Source of the DNA: Bursaphelenchus xylophilus
Taxonomy: Eukaryota > Nematoda > Chromadorea > Rhabditida > Aphelenchoididae
Assembly: GCA_904066235.2 (NCBI GenBank)
Contig: CAJFCV020000004.1
Span: 5,642,001-5,706,000, forward strand
Direction: 5' to 3'
DNA: 64,000 bases
The notes beneath the pieces are model-generated. The model saw only the letters and a program-made list of their open reading frames with translations, ran no database searches and had not been told where the DNA came from. Positions 24,989 to 35,697 of the stretch are shown piece by piece. The position numbers were made by a program, and so were the translations under genes. Each line of letters starts with the position of its first letter. Position 1 is the first letter of the stretch.

Positions 24989-27444
24989 ATGGTTGACTCC
25001 GAAGTTCGATCCTCAAGTGTCCCGATGTCCAATCCTGTGCCAGAAATTGTCCTAGATGACGATGAAGAAGAAATGGACACCTCGGAAATCAGAAATGGAA
25101 CGGCGTCTCCTCAGGTTGGAGCCAACCAATCAAATGGGACTCCCTTACCTAAAGAAAATGGTACTTGTAATGGTTCCGACAACGGAAAATCCGCGAATGG
25201 ATCAAAATCTGTAGATTGTATCGAACTTGATGATGATGAAGATGAGACACCCGCGAAGAAGGCGAAGACGGAAGAGGATAATAAAGTAAGTCCTGGTTTC
25301 ATTCTTATTATCTGTTGCTTTAGGATGTAAAGAAAGAACCCGAATTAACTAGTTACACGGCGTTATTGGACAAACTAGAAGTATACATAAAGGAGGCCTT
25401 CGAGAAGAATGATAATGTAGATCGAAAACTTCTGGACGCTTTATTAGCCGCTATTAACATTCAAGTACAGAAAGAGCCTTATTCGGTCCGAAAACTGATC
25501 TTGGATAAGCAATTGGTACTGCCTAACACGATCTCTTTCCCTCCATCTCAGGTATGGGTTTTTTAGATTCAAATCCAATAAAACAGAATCTAATTTTTTT
25601 AGATTCAAATCCAATAAACTGTTTGTGATATTGTACTTTAGGTGGTCGATATGATTATTGAACACGATGCCGAAGCTCAACTCTCTCGAGTTATTGCCAA
25701 ATTGTTTGGTGATGAGAAGATTAAGTTCACAGAAACGGAAAAACGTGAACGACAGAATCTTAAGGCGAATTATGCAGCCCCCTCGATGACCAAAATGTTG
25801 CTAGATATTGGCCAGGATCTGGTACAAGAGTCCACTTACTCAGATATTGTGCACGCAAGGAATCTACCGGAAGTTCCAAAGAATGTCGATACATATAAAC
25901 AAGTAAGAAAAGTTTTATTGAAATGTTTGTTTTTTATGTGAAGACACTAAAAATTTGATTTCAGGTAGCGGCACAGCTGAAACCTGTATGGGAAAGTCTC
26001 CGAGATAAAAATCAAGCCTTTAAACTTCATTTATATTCTTGTTCCGTGTGCGATTTCAAGACGGATTCTCTGATTGTTATGTCTGTTCACAAACAGACCT
26101 TACATCTGAAGGACAACAAGAGGATTTACTGTGGAATGTGTCCAGAGTACAACACAAATGGAAATAGAATGGAAAGACATATGGTGGAGGTGCATGCATT
26201 GAAACCACTGATGCCAGAAGAACCCCCATCCAAGATCCAATGCCCAATCTGCGAAGAAAACTTCCAATTCAAGGGACAAAGAGATGGCCATCTGAAGACT
26301 TGCAAGAGAGATTACGCCAAGGTCAACAAGACCCAGGCCTCTCACCCTATCGACAGTTTGTCCACGATCAACAGATGGCTGTGGCCTAAACCACAGTCGG
26401 ATCCCACAATTGCTGCTCAACAACATGACATTCAGAAACAACAAATGGTAAGAAAAAAATATTAAAAAATTTTTTTTTTCCGTTTAGATCAAACAACAAC
26501 AGCAACAACAACGTTTTGCGGCTGCCGCGGCGGTTCGTCAAGCTCAAGCAGCAGCGGCGGCGGCTAGCCCAGCTACTTTGAAGGCTACGCAACAGTTGTT
26601 AGCTACTCAACAATTGGCCTCGCAGATCAAAGGCTTAGGAGTTCATCAACAACAACAACTTAATCAGATCCTGAGAGACAACAAAGCTAGTCTTCCGCCA
26701 GCTGTTCTTCAAGCAGTTCAAGCTCAACTTCAAAAGATTCAAGCTCAACAAACTGTCGGCGGTATTCCTGGCTTCCCAAATTTGAATGCCCAACAAATTC
26801 AGCAACTGCAGCGATCTCTGTCCCAGCAAAGGCGTGGGAACTCGAATTCGACGATGGCATCGGCTTCTAAAGCCACAACAGCTAAGAAGTCGACGCCCCT
26901 TTCAATCCCTTCGGGTGCCAGAGCAGGGACAACTTCGAAGGCCGAAGAACACAGTTGCGAGATTTGCGATGACAAATTCAGGGCCCGGGCTGATTACCTT
27001 TCCCATTTAAAAACGGCTCACAACACTTTCAAGAACAGGAACACTGTCGATCTTGATTCCGGACCTCCATTGGCATGTTCAAGATGTCGAGACAGGTTCT
27101 GGTCGTACGATGGATTAGAGAGGCATCTTGTTATGAATCACAACCTGGTTACGTCGGATTTGTTGGTTAAAGCCCAGAACAAATTGGATAGTGGAAGATG
27201 CAAGCATTGCCTCAAGGTGAGTAATGACACAAAGTGTTAATATATTCGATTTAAACGTTGATGGTTTCGTTTTCAGACCTTCGCCTTCAACATTCTTCAA
27301 CATTTGGCTGCGGATCACAACGCCAAGCTATGCTCAGCCGAAATCATGTTCTCATGCGACGTGTGTCCGTTCCGTTGCAGCAGTTATCAAAGCTTGGAGG
27401 TCCATCTGAACCAAGAACATCCCAAAAATGGAAAAGCCCGGTAG
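24989..27444 (+). CDS. mep-1: MEP-1-like seven-zinc-finger protein
   Basis: MEP-1 acts with the Mi-2/NuRD-type chromatin machinery to silence germline genes in somatic cells. The acidic N-terminus has two SUMO-interaction-like motifs (EIVLDDDEEE and CIELDDDEDE). A conserved middle region follows, then three C2H2 fingers (CSVCDFKTDS, CGMCPEYNTN, CPICEENFQF), a Gln/Ala-rich segment, and four more fingers (CEICDDKFRA, CSRCRDRFWS, CKHCLKTFAF, CDVCPFRCSS). Seven fingers split by a Gln-rich region is the MEP-1 layout. Introns are short. Confidence 0.82.
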
Positions 27445-27697
27445 ATGGATGATGACGCCCATCTCCACTTTGATATTACCCTTTAATCTGTCGTATACGG
27501 GCATTTTGGTATTTGTTATATTTATGGGCTTAAATTACTGTAATGGTCTATATAAATATATTGTATTTATTCGATCGGGGTCTAATAACTTTATTTGAGC
27601 TGACTTGTTACTCACTCCGTCGTTTTCTCTTCGCAAAACAATTAATACACAGTCGTTTCTTGTATGAATTGAATAAACATTGGTGACAAAATAAAGT

Positions 27698-28990
27698 CTA
27701 CAATTCTTCCTTTTCTTCTGAATCTTCATAATTGTCCTCCAGATATCTGAGGGCACAATTGTTCTGGAGACATGGAATCACTCTTCTGAATGTATACAGT
27801 TGACAAACGACCGTGTGCTCTGATTCATCCAGCTCTCCACACAGTTGGCGGGTGGTCTTTGAATTCAAACATTTGAAGATTTTATGGCCTTGCCTAAAGC
27901 AAGGTCCGTAAAACAATTTTAACCGAAGCACTTACGAGGTACAAACTTCCATATCTTTCGACATTTGCATATTTTTTTCGCAAACATGATCCCGTTCGTA
28001 ATTATCCAAGCATTTCACAGCAAAAAGGGCTTCTAAAAACAGGAGTAAGCAGAATCAGTAGGGTTTACTTTTAGAATCCATTCCACTGCACATGCTGTAC
28101 TTATAGGAAAAAGCCGCATTGAGTTTAGTACGCTGGAGACTGTCCCAGATGTTATCATAACAAGGATCTAGGAATTTGAAACACATCGCCAAATTCCAGA
28201 ATTTCCTGAATTATATTTATTATCATGTCTGGAATGGAACCACTAAGGCTTGCTAAGGGCAAACGATATCTCAAAATTCCTGTACCTCTCTCAAACGGTC
28301 TTCTGGCATTTTCCACTAATAAACCGAATTTGGCCATTCAGTCATCGGCAACAGGCCAACTCCTATTATACATATCAACATAGGCTCTTTTGATTTATTG
28401 CACCGTAAAAACCCCCAAAACCTGCACAATGCGATCATCTCCGTATTTCCTGATCTTCCCCCGATGTTTTTCTCGTTTTGCGCGAAATGTTTTTAGGCAT
28501 GATGATACCTCAATATCACAGAAATTGGCCAGTTTGTGACGTTTCTTCGGTTGAAAGAAACGTCACTCATCTGCGACAGCCCCAGTCCTCTATGTTCCCC
28601 AAAGACCTCACTCAACTTCACAATGATTGGTGTAATGTAATATGTGCTGATTGGGGTAAAAGATAAATATTCCCATTATGTAGCAAGTGTAATGTATAAA
28701 ATTTGGAATGAGCAATTCGATCCTAACATACCTGCACTCGGAATTCTCCTTTGTCATACGGTATAATAACTCTTTTAAAGCAGTGGGCAGCAGGACGTCA
28801 TTGATATCTTCGTAGACTTCTTCCATGTACTTGAAGAAGCACTGCTTTATGGACTAAGCAAAGTCATTCCGGACTGAATAGATGTACTCACTATCAACTG
28901 ACGTTCGCTACATTGACTGACACCCTTCAGAAACGCTTCATTTGGAGAGATGATCAGACAGAAACATACGAAGACCAGTAAACGAGACAT
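27698..28990 (-). CDS. Secreted cysteine-rich protein, DUF19-like
   Basis: The start at 28990 gives a signal peptide (MSRLLVFVCFCLIISPNEAF). Exons carry regularly spaced cysteines: SQCSERQ, KQCFFKYMEEV, ENSECR, LAMCFKFLDPCYDNIWDS, YSMCSGM, AVKCLDNYERDHVCEKN, KCLNSKTTRQLCGEL and PCLQNNC. The run of helical segments joined by Cys pairs resembles the nematode DUF19 (T20D4.11-like) extracellular domain, but that is a judgement by eye. The tail is acidic (EDNYEDSEEKEEL). One intron of about 535 bp contains a hairpin. Confidence 0.55.
28536..28566. repeat. Perfect 12-bp stem hairpin in an intron
   Basis: GTGACGTTTCTT (28536-28547) pairs with AAGAAACGTCAC (28555-28566) across a 7-base loop CGGTTGA. 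It lies within the long intron of the secreted cysteine-rich gene. Each arm carries a TGACGT core, so it could bind CREB/ATF-type proteins or simply be a small palindrome. Confidence 0.6.
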
Positions 28991-29167
28991 TCCCAGTCGA
29001 CGGGAGAAATAAAAATTGTGAGGTTCTGTTGTTCCATTTTTCCGTAATCGGAATTATTCAAACTTTTTATTCAAATTTTACGGACTTGTTTTTTTCGAAA
29101 CAATTATTTCATAATAATTTATTAGAAGTTGATGACAAAATATTAATTAATAAAAAATTTCACTACC

Positions 29168-30207
29168 CTATGTGCCCACCGATTTATTCAAGATGGGTAA
29201 TGTTGATGGCCTGCGGACACTGTACTCGTACTTAATCATGTTGTCCCTGTTCACCAGATCTCTCCCTGCTTCATAGTTCTCTCCAACAAGCGCTTTATCA
29301 ATTTGGGAGAGCTGAAAATCGAAATAAAGATGACAATTGAGAATTTTAGCGGGAAATATCAAGGGATACTTACTAGCAGAGGGTCCGGGTTGCCATTCTC
29401 ATGCAGCAGGTCCAATATCTCCAGGGCATCATACACTTTCCTCAACTTCTTGAACTGAAGGAGAAGATGATACAGTTCTACTTTTTTTTTGGACCTTGTC
29501 GCAGAACCCCAGATATATAGTCTGTGGACCCGCTACACAAGATCTGCGTGAGTTTGTCTGATCCCAGTCTTTAAATAATGGCGGATTCATAGTTTTTAAC
29601 CATTCACACCGAGTTTACTGCTCTATCTGGTCTCGGAAGATTATTTTGTACGATCAGGCAGAAAGTTTTGCCTGGAACCAGACGAGTTCTTGTCTGGACT
29701 AATAGACACGATCTCTGTCTGTTACCTCAGACAAGCTTGACGGCTTGTTTTTAGTCAGAAACCACGCAGACCTTCTCTAGCGGGCCCACATACAAGGTTT
29801 CTGCGACTAGGCCCGAGAAAAGTAGAAAACTCGCATTTTATATTGTTGCTAACGATTACAATAGAAAGCTTACATTATCACGATTCCTCCGCCATTTCTT
29901 GCATTTGATGAAAACAAATAATGTAATAGCGACAATGAATATGACCAGGATTGGGAGAAAGGCCGCAAGGGAAACGCCTGAGGGCAAAGGAAATGTTAGA
30001 AAGTCATATAAGCTCGCATAATTCTTAGATATTATACACGGTATGCAGAATTTAAAAATTGAAAATATGACACAACTCACCCTGTACAGTATCATCAAGT
30101 TCGTAGTCGTGGTCAGTGATGTTGAGGTTGTAGAACTCGGCTAATCTGACCGGAAACAGTTTAAACTGATTGCTTAAATGGGGTGAACTTTGATGAAATA
30201 AGGCCAT
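29168..30207 (-). CDS. Single-pass membrane protein, unknown function
   Basis: Four exons join in frame to about 151 residues. The start at 30207 gives MALFHQSSPHLSNQFKLFPV, not a clear signal peptide, followed by an acidic segment (ITDHDYELDDTVQG). One transmembrane helix (AAFLPILVIFIVAITLFVFI) is followed by a basic stop-transfer KCKKWRRNRD and a cytoplasmic part with LRKVYDALEILDLLHENGNP and a tail KYEYSVRRPSTLPIL. The family is not recognised. The intron at about 29470-29870 is occupied by an inverted-repeat element. Confidence 0.6.
29478..29823. repeat. Diverged inverted-repeat element in an intron
   Basis: Left arm: TTGTCGCAGAACC ... GGACCCGCTA ... TCTGCGTG. The reverse complement of the right arm gives TAGTCGCAGAAACC ... 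GGGCCCGCTA ... TCTGCGTG in the same order. The arms are about 75 bp and diverged by substitutions and small gaps. No coding sequence lies inside. Confidence 0.6.
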
Positions 30208-31036
30208 AGAAATTACATCTTATTCGGCTGCACTTATATTCGCAAGGAAATACACTTATTGTTAGTCCAACTTTGTTTTGGGCTGACTTCTGAGGGAGAG
30301 AGGGCGTGAGGAACAAAACAAAGACGGCCAACTCCTTCGAAAGACCTAAGGGCACAAGGGCAAAGAAGTCTATTCTTGGTCGTCTGTGCGCGGTCCACAA
30401 AGTTTACAATTGCCTTTGATTCACAAGAGTTACCTCAATTACTATTCACACCACGTTTCTTTTAGTATTCTCAAAGCAACCCTCACACTTTATTTACAAC
30501 AGTAATTCAGCCGTTCTTTTAATTACTGTCATTGTTACCACATATTTTGAAATTTAGCTCTTCTTACCTTGGCATGGCTAATTTTGTAACTCAAAGACTT
30601 TCACTTTATTTCCGCTATTCACCTACAAAATTGTGAGAAACAGGCCGAGATCGCAGAGACATGGCAGTTTAAACGGCTACATAGATTTGATAAACTCTTG
30701 CCAATATCTTTAACCTTACGCTTTTGTACATGAAGCTGCAAAACTTCTTTCGACCCCATAATTGAATTAATTGGCTTCTTTTCTTTCATGATGTTATCTA
30801 CACTCATGGGATGACAGGTGACAATAAGGCGGCGGGAGAACAGACGCCGCATCTGCATCTTTCCTTCCTTTCTTCCAGAATATTAGCACAGGTGCAGAGT
30901 CGTGTCCTCTGGCCAAGCCAGCATCTGTCCTCTGACCCGGGCCCAGGGGTTGGCCGGCTGTTTCGAGCGCGATTCTCTGTTGACCAGCAGCTGTGGCTTT
31001 AGTATCAGTTCCTCTTTTCCTCGCTCTGCTTGAATT
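30208..31036. other. Intergenic region upstream of the first HLH gene
   Basis: Contains an E-box CAGGTG at about 30889. A GC-richer stretch at about 30890-31000 opens ORFs on both strands, but neither looks coding. The rest is AT-rich. Confidence 0.35.
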
Positions 31037-31245
31037 ATGGCTTCGATGTCGACGAAATGGATTCAGAATCCCGAATCCAAAAATCTGCTTTATCAGTTGC
31101 ACATGGTGATCCAAGATGACCAAAGACTAGATGACATCTCTATTCTGGAAATCCTTACGGTAGGTGCATATTTAAATTATAAATTGCTGTTTTGTAGAGT
31201 GCCATCGCTCGCATACATTATCTGGAAGCCTGTTTGTCTCAATGA
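31037..31245 (+). CDS. Very small helix-loop-helix protein without a basic region (Id-like)
   Basis: Exons 31037-31159 and 31198-31245 (intron 38 nt) give 56 residues. KNLLYQLHMVIQ, a loop QDDQRLDDI and SILEILTSAIARIHYLEACL fit helix 1, loop and helix 2 of the HLH fold, with the family's I.ILE..x.AI..I..LE spacing. There is no cluster of Arg/Lys before helix 1, so it should dimerise but not bind E-boxes, as Id/emc proteins do. This is inference from pattern. The very small size leaves room for an unseen 5' exon. Confidence 0.5.
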
Positions 31246-31485
31246 GACGTCTGTATCGCCTTAATAGAAATCCGGTGTTAATTGTATTTAAATTACATAT
31301 TATTGTTGTTCTCTAATAAATCGCATTAACGATATCCGATCTCCAAGTACATGGCTGCAGATGTCCCTTTCCTTCCGTTTCCCCTTTGACTGCTTAACGG
31401 ATCTAATTTGTATTGCGTAATGTTCAAGGGGAGATTCTCGCGCAAATTCTTCATCCAGTGACATCTGGCAGGCCCTAATTAGCAA

Positions 31486-31498
31486 TGCCCTCAGGGCA
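31486..31498. promoter_or_regulatory. Perfect AP-2-type palindrome
   Basis: TGCCCTCAGGGCA fits the 13-bp TGCCC-YSR-GGGCA consensus of AP-2 transcription factors exactly. It lies between the first and second HLH genes. Related sites are at 32696 and 35435. Confidence 0.5.
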
Positions 31499-31814
31499 TA
31501 GACTTGTAGTTGAACAGATGGGACCGAGTTAATACAGATAAGTGAATTCTTACAATATTCCCAAAGTTTTCCGCTGCTACAGTAGTCCTCTAATATAAGT
31601 ATTTAGAGGATATAAGGAAATGCGGAACGATACAGTAATCCTTGTTCTTCGCAAACTTCCCAACGTGACTGCGTAATTCAATTGTAAAACGTCTGGCTAC
31701 AGATGTTCTCAACTTGCTTACAATACTACTCATGATACTCGATAATGATCTTCAGATGTCTCCTCAGCTGGTGTAATTCAGCCATATGTATAGCACAGCT
31801 GTAAGAAGTTGAGA

Positions 31815-31827
31815 GGGGGGGGGGGGG
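31815..31827. repeat. G13 tract upstream of the second HLH gene
   Basis: Thirteen consecutive G lie 122 bp before the ATG at 31950. A comparable G/C block lies upstream of the third HLH gene. The rest of 31246-31949 is non-coding and contains an E-box CAGGTG at about 31875. Confidence 0.6.
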
Positions 31828-31949
31828 CATAGGCCAGAACAGAACAAAGGTTTTTGCGCTGGAATCTGATGATGCAGGTGTCGCGTAAGGAGGGGGTCTG
31901 TTGAGAGCGCCCCCTTCCCCTGTTTGCAGATGTTCGCGCAGAAAAAGCG

Positions 31950-32408
31950 ATGGGCGTGGCCAAAGAAGCCAATACTCGGACAGCCTCACTCCCTTTCCCC
32001 AAACCTCCCAATTTGGTCGACCATCCCCAACTTTTAATGGCTAAATCAATGTCCGCTTCGAAGAACTCTGCCTCATCTTCTACCAAATCTGCGAATCCCA
32101 TCAAGAAGCTGAACAAGAAGAAGATGGAGAGGGAACAGACCTTGGACAAGCTCAGAGTGATGGTCGGAGGCAACGAAAACTCAACTCAATTGGATATCAT
32201 GCAGGTATGTAGTCATTGTTAATATAATATATATGTCTTGCTACTAGTCGAGCCTTGGTCACTAATATATTCATTCGATTCTTTCCAGGGTGTCATCGAT
32301 TATATCCGATATCTGCAATCCCAATTGGCCGATGATGTTGAGAACATTGGTCCCCCTGCTGACGATCTTGTCCATCAATTGATGATGATCAACTGCTCAG
32401 ATCATTGA
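31950..32408 (+). CDS. Id/extramacrochaetae-like HLH protein
   Basis: Exons 31950-32204 and 32289-32408 give 124 residues. The HLH is KMEREQTLDKLRVMVG, a loop GGNENSTQ, and LDIMQGVIDYIRYLQSQL. VIDYIRxLQxxL is the hallmark of helix 2 in Id/emc proteins. Upstream residues (NPIKKLNKKKM) are lysine-rich but lack the E-box-contacting Glu/Arg pattern of a bHLH basic region. Such proteins sequester class I bHLH factors and block their DNA binding. A shorter start at the ATG at about 32037 (MAKSMSASK) is possible. Confidence 0.8.
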
Positions 32409-34618
32409 CCAAATGCAGCAATACGATTGCTCGTATCAGGCCGGTAACTGACTCAATTAGATTGTATAGCTAACCAAGAACCTCCTTTGTTGTTTTATGT
32501 TTTTGTAAATTTCCTAACGGGTATTTGTATTGGAAATAAATTCATATTATTCATATAATTGTGATGGGCCAATTCGATGGGGAACAGGTGCGGGAGGGGA
32601 GGAGGCTAGAGCAGGTGTGTCGATGGATGGCCAAGTTGATGTACTGGGTTCTTTTGGGCCGTGGGCGGCCGCCTTTACCGCATATGGCCTGTGAATGCCC
32701 TGAGGGCGATGACGGCGCAGCTGCACTCCAAATGCGGCACACGTGGGGCCGCTTCTGGCCGTCTTCCGGAGGCCAGATGTTGGCGAAGGTCTTGGCCGAA
32801 CAGCCGCGCACATCCCCCATCGGCCAACTGTCATAATAGAGAGCTGCAGCTGGTTGTCTAGCTGTCCCAAGCAGTGGAACCCAGGTGTTTAAACCGTTCG
32901 AACAGTTGGCCATAAAAGCCGGTCATCATGACATCTGTGCGCGGCCTGGTCCCGTTTTATATACCAAATGTTTTTTGGTGTTTACAGAGCCATATGCAAG
33001 CAAGATGTTGGAAAATATGTCGGATAATCAGGAAATCCCCTTAAGAGGGTCGGTCATCATCAGCTGCGGCCTTGCAGGTGTCTCGCCAACGCCCCTCCTA
33101 AACACGATTTATGACCTCAAAAAGTTTGGGCTTAATCATCCCGGCATTGCGCAAGTCATCGAGCTTATATTATACTTGAATGGTCAACAGAGATTAAATT
33201 ATAATATTCAGCGGGTTTAAGACCCTTAATCGACTTGAGAGTAATGGGAATGCAACACTCAAGAGGATGATGCAGGTGCGGGAATCTAGCCTTTGTAATC
33301 CGAAGGACATCCGACAAAAATGTAAAACGATTGTGTTAAGAGTTCTCAACTAATCCATCTACAGTACTCACACCACTCCGACTCGCCTCTTCTCTTGACT
33401 CAAGTTTGTTTGTGCAAGAAATTTAAGGTTTGGCACCACAGGTGGTCATTTTCCATATTCTCCAAATATAATTTGCATACAAACTTTAAGAGAACGTCAA
33501 GGACATTCGGGGGAATTAATTTTATTTGGATTTGTGAGCAATTTGGAGATTAAGTTCGGCTTTGGAGCGCTTCAAGGTGATCCTCTCATAGGAAGCGAAT
33601 GATGAAGTTCTAAAACATTGTAACCATTGCATGAAATAAAGAGGTAGTACTGTCTTTTCCACTTTAGATGTACTCCATTCTACTTGAAAGGGCGGCGCCC
33701 TGTTCTTAGATCTCTTTGTTTTGAGGTGTTGGCCAAACAGAGAATGAAAGGTGCTCCTCTAATTACGGCCCGATGTCATTACAAAAGGAACCGCTCTCCC
33801 AGATTGCGTAAAAATACAATAGAACGGGGATTGACGGTTATTAATAATCTTATTCAATGTGGGCGGTGTCGTTATACCGTGAAAAGGATTTGTTATTATC
33901 CTATTACAGTACAAATATCATGAAGAGCCGTGTCAAAGAGAAGTTTAAGGTCATGTCTAAGCATGACTAGTGTCATTATCGAGCGACCAACACCCTTTTC
34001 CTTTGTCCCGAATCCCCCAAGGAGAAGGTCGGAAGTCCTTAAAGGCCGACGGCTCCCTTTTTCGACTCTTGTCTAATTCATTTTATTCCCCTTGTGGTCT
34101 GAAATTGGAATTAAGGGATCGGCATTCCTTTCAGAGAGCGTGCATGACCGTTCTCTTCTCGCCCGCACCTGTGACCTTCATCATGACAATGAACAAAAAG
34201 AATGGGCGGCGCTTTTTATGATCGAAGCCCATAAAATGAGGGTAATTACAAGTTGGTCTCGACCGAAACCCAATCCCCCGCTGACTGTCGGAAAGTTTTG
34301 ATCCAGTTTCCGCTCAGAATGACATGAATGGCCGAAGCAACAGACGGCACAATATCGTGCTCGCGAGCTAATTTACTGATTACAAGGCCCAATTATTTAT
34401 AATACCCTTCTTGCCCATTATTGCCAAGCCAAGACGCGGTCGACCTCCAATTCCACGACTTGTTGCGGAAATGTGAGACGAACAATACATTCCCGGGACT
34501 TCTCGGATTATCCCCTTACCTCTCGAACACCTATAATATTACGCAAGACGACACTTGAACCCCATTATTAAATACTATAATTTATTTTATATCTGGAGAT
34601 AATAAAAATTTGGACAAT
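32409..34618. other. Gene-poor stretch between HLH genes
   Basis: Holds a GC-rich block (about 32570-32900) with one CACGTG at about 32738, an AP-2-like palindrome and several CAGGTG E-boxes (about 32585, 32611, 32881, 33074, 33269, and reverse at about 34166). ORFs up to 111 codons were read but show no recognisable motif. I interpret the region as likely cis-regulatory, without proof. Confidence 0.35.
32696..32708. promoter_or_regulatory. AP-2-type palindrome, one mismatch
   Basis: TGCCCTGAGGGCG differs at the last base from the TGCCC-YSR-GGGCA consensus. It lies in the GC-rich block 288 bp downstream of the second HLH gene. Confidence 0.4.
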
Positions 34619-35189
34619 TTACGATCGACGACGTCGCTTCACTTTCTGCGTCTTCTGATTCAACGGCCTTAAGGGCATAGCTGGTCTAGGGGTGATGTTT
34701 TCCAAGGCTTCTGAAGAGAGATCACTGTCATAATGCGTTAAAAACAGTGCTGTACAACTCGCTTGATTGTTCTCTATATAAGAAAAATCCCGATTTTCGG
34801 AATAGAATAAGTGACTGTAACAAGGGATGACAGAACCTTCAAAGGGTTTATACCTGGAGGAAGACTTCCACTTTTGACTTTCGCTGTGATTGTAGCCACC
34901 AATTTGTCGATATAGCTAGCTGCATTGAAAACAATTGAAGCCGGATCATCGGACTTCTGGTTCGCCCTCATAACCATCGGAAGGCATTCGGCCAATCTTC
35001 TTAGTTCATCTCTTTCTTCCTTGGTTAAGATCTGATATTTGGAAGTGGAGGCTTTTAACACTAAAAAATACATTCGATTAAATCAATCGACTACATTTTA
35101 AAAAATAAAAAATACAAACCGCCCGTACCCGGTCGATGTCTGATCTGATTTGGATGTTGGGCAGATTTTGGTTTCACAGTTCGCACCAT
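34619..35189 (-). CDS. Third HLH protein without a basic region (Id-like)
   Basis: Three exons join in frame to about 135 residues, from MVRTVKPKSAQHPNQIRHRP to the basic end VKRRRRS. The core is EERDELRRLAECLPMVMR, a loop ANQKSDDPAS and IVFNAASYIDKLVATI, which fits helix 1 (L..L...LP), loop and helix 2 (I...A..YID.L) of the Id group. No Arg-rich basic region precedes helix 1. The C-terminal KVKRRRRS may be a nuclear signal. It is the weakest sequence match of the three to Id but has the same layout, and it is oriented opposite to the other two. Confidence 0.6.
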
Positions 35190-35303
35190 TGCGATATTAC
35201 AGTTGACAACAATAGAAAGTCAGAAAAGATCTGAATATAAGAATTCTAAATTCACCCGACTACAAATAAGCGCGTTTAAGTTCACGGAGTCTGAAAAGAA
35301 AAA

Positions 35304-35353
35304 GGGGGGGGAGGGGGGGGTACCGGAACGCAGTCGACCACGCCCCCCCCCCC
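35304..35353. repeat. G8AG8 and C11 tracts upstream of the third HLH gene
   Basis: GGGGGGGGAGGGGGGGG (35304-35320) and CCCCCCCCCCC (35343-35353) are separated by 22 bases and could pair or form G-quadruplexes on both strands. The block is 115-164 bp upstream of the ATG at 35189. Confidence 0.6.
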
Positions 35354-35434
35354 TTTCTCAAACGATTTCATGCAAAATAAATGCAAAGCCAACTGTTTCA
35401 TCGAGAACACAAATTCTAATCAGCTGTCGCCAAA

Positions 35435-35447
35435 TGCCCTCAGGGGC
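35435..35447. promoter_or_regulatory. AP-2-like site upstream of the third HLH gene
   Basis: TGCCCTCAGGGGC keeps the left half-site of the AP-2 palindrome and departs from it in the last two bases. It lies about 246 bp upstream of the ATG at 35189. Confidence 0.3.
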
Positions 35448-35697
35448 GGGCTATCAGAAGACCTTTCCCTTTCCGGCATTGGAACAGCCTCGGCCAGGCC
35501 AATTGTCAGACCAGCTGGCATTAACCTCCTGGTCACCAATTGCACCATCAGGCCACAACATATGCGCATGAGAGGAGGCAGACGAGAATATGGCATAAGA
35601 AAAGATGTTTTCAAAAAGATGGAACCAACCTATGATAAGATATGGTTACAAGTGTATACTTATCTGCATAATTCATATAAAGATGACGTCAGAAAAT

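Noticed and set aside
30794..31123. 109-codon minus-strand ORF, Arg-rich
   Set aside because: Antisense to the first HLH gene; a GC-rich stretch keeps both strands open.
32885..33220. 111-codon ORF on the plus strand in the gene-poor HLH region
   Set aside because: No domain, no splice partners, composition like the surrounding non-coding DNA.
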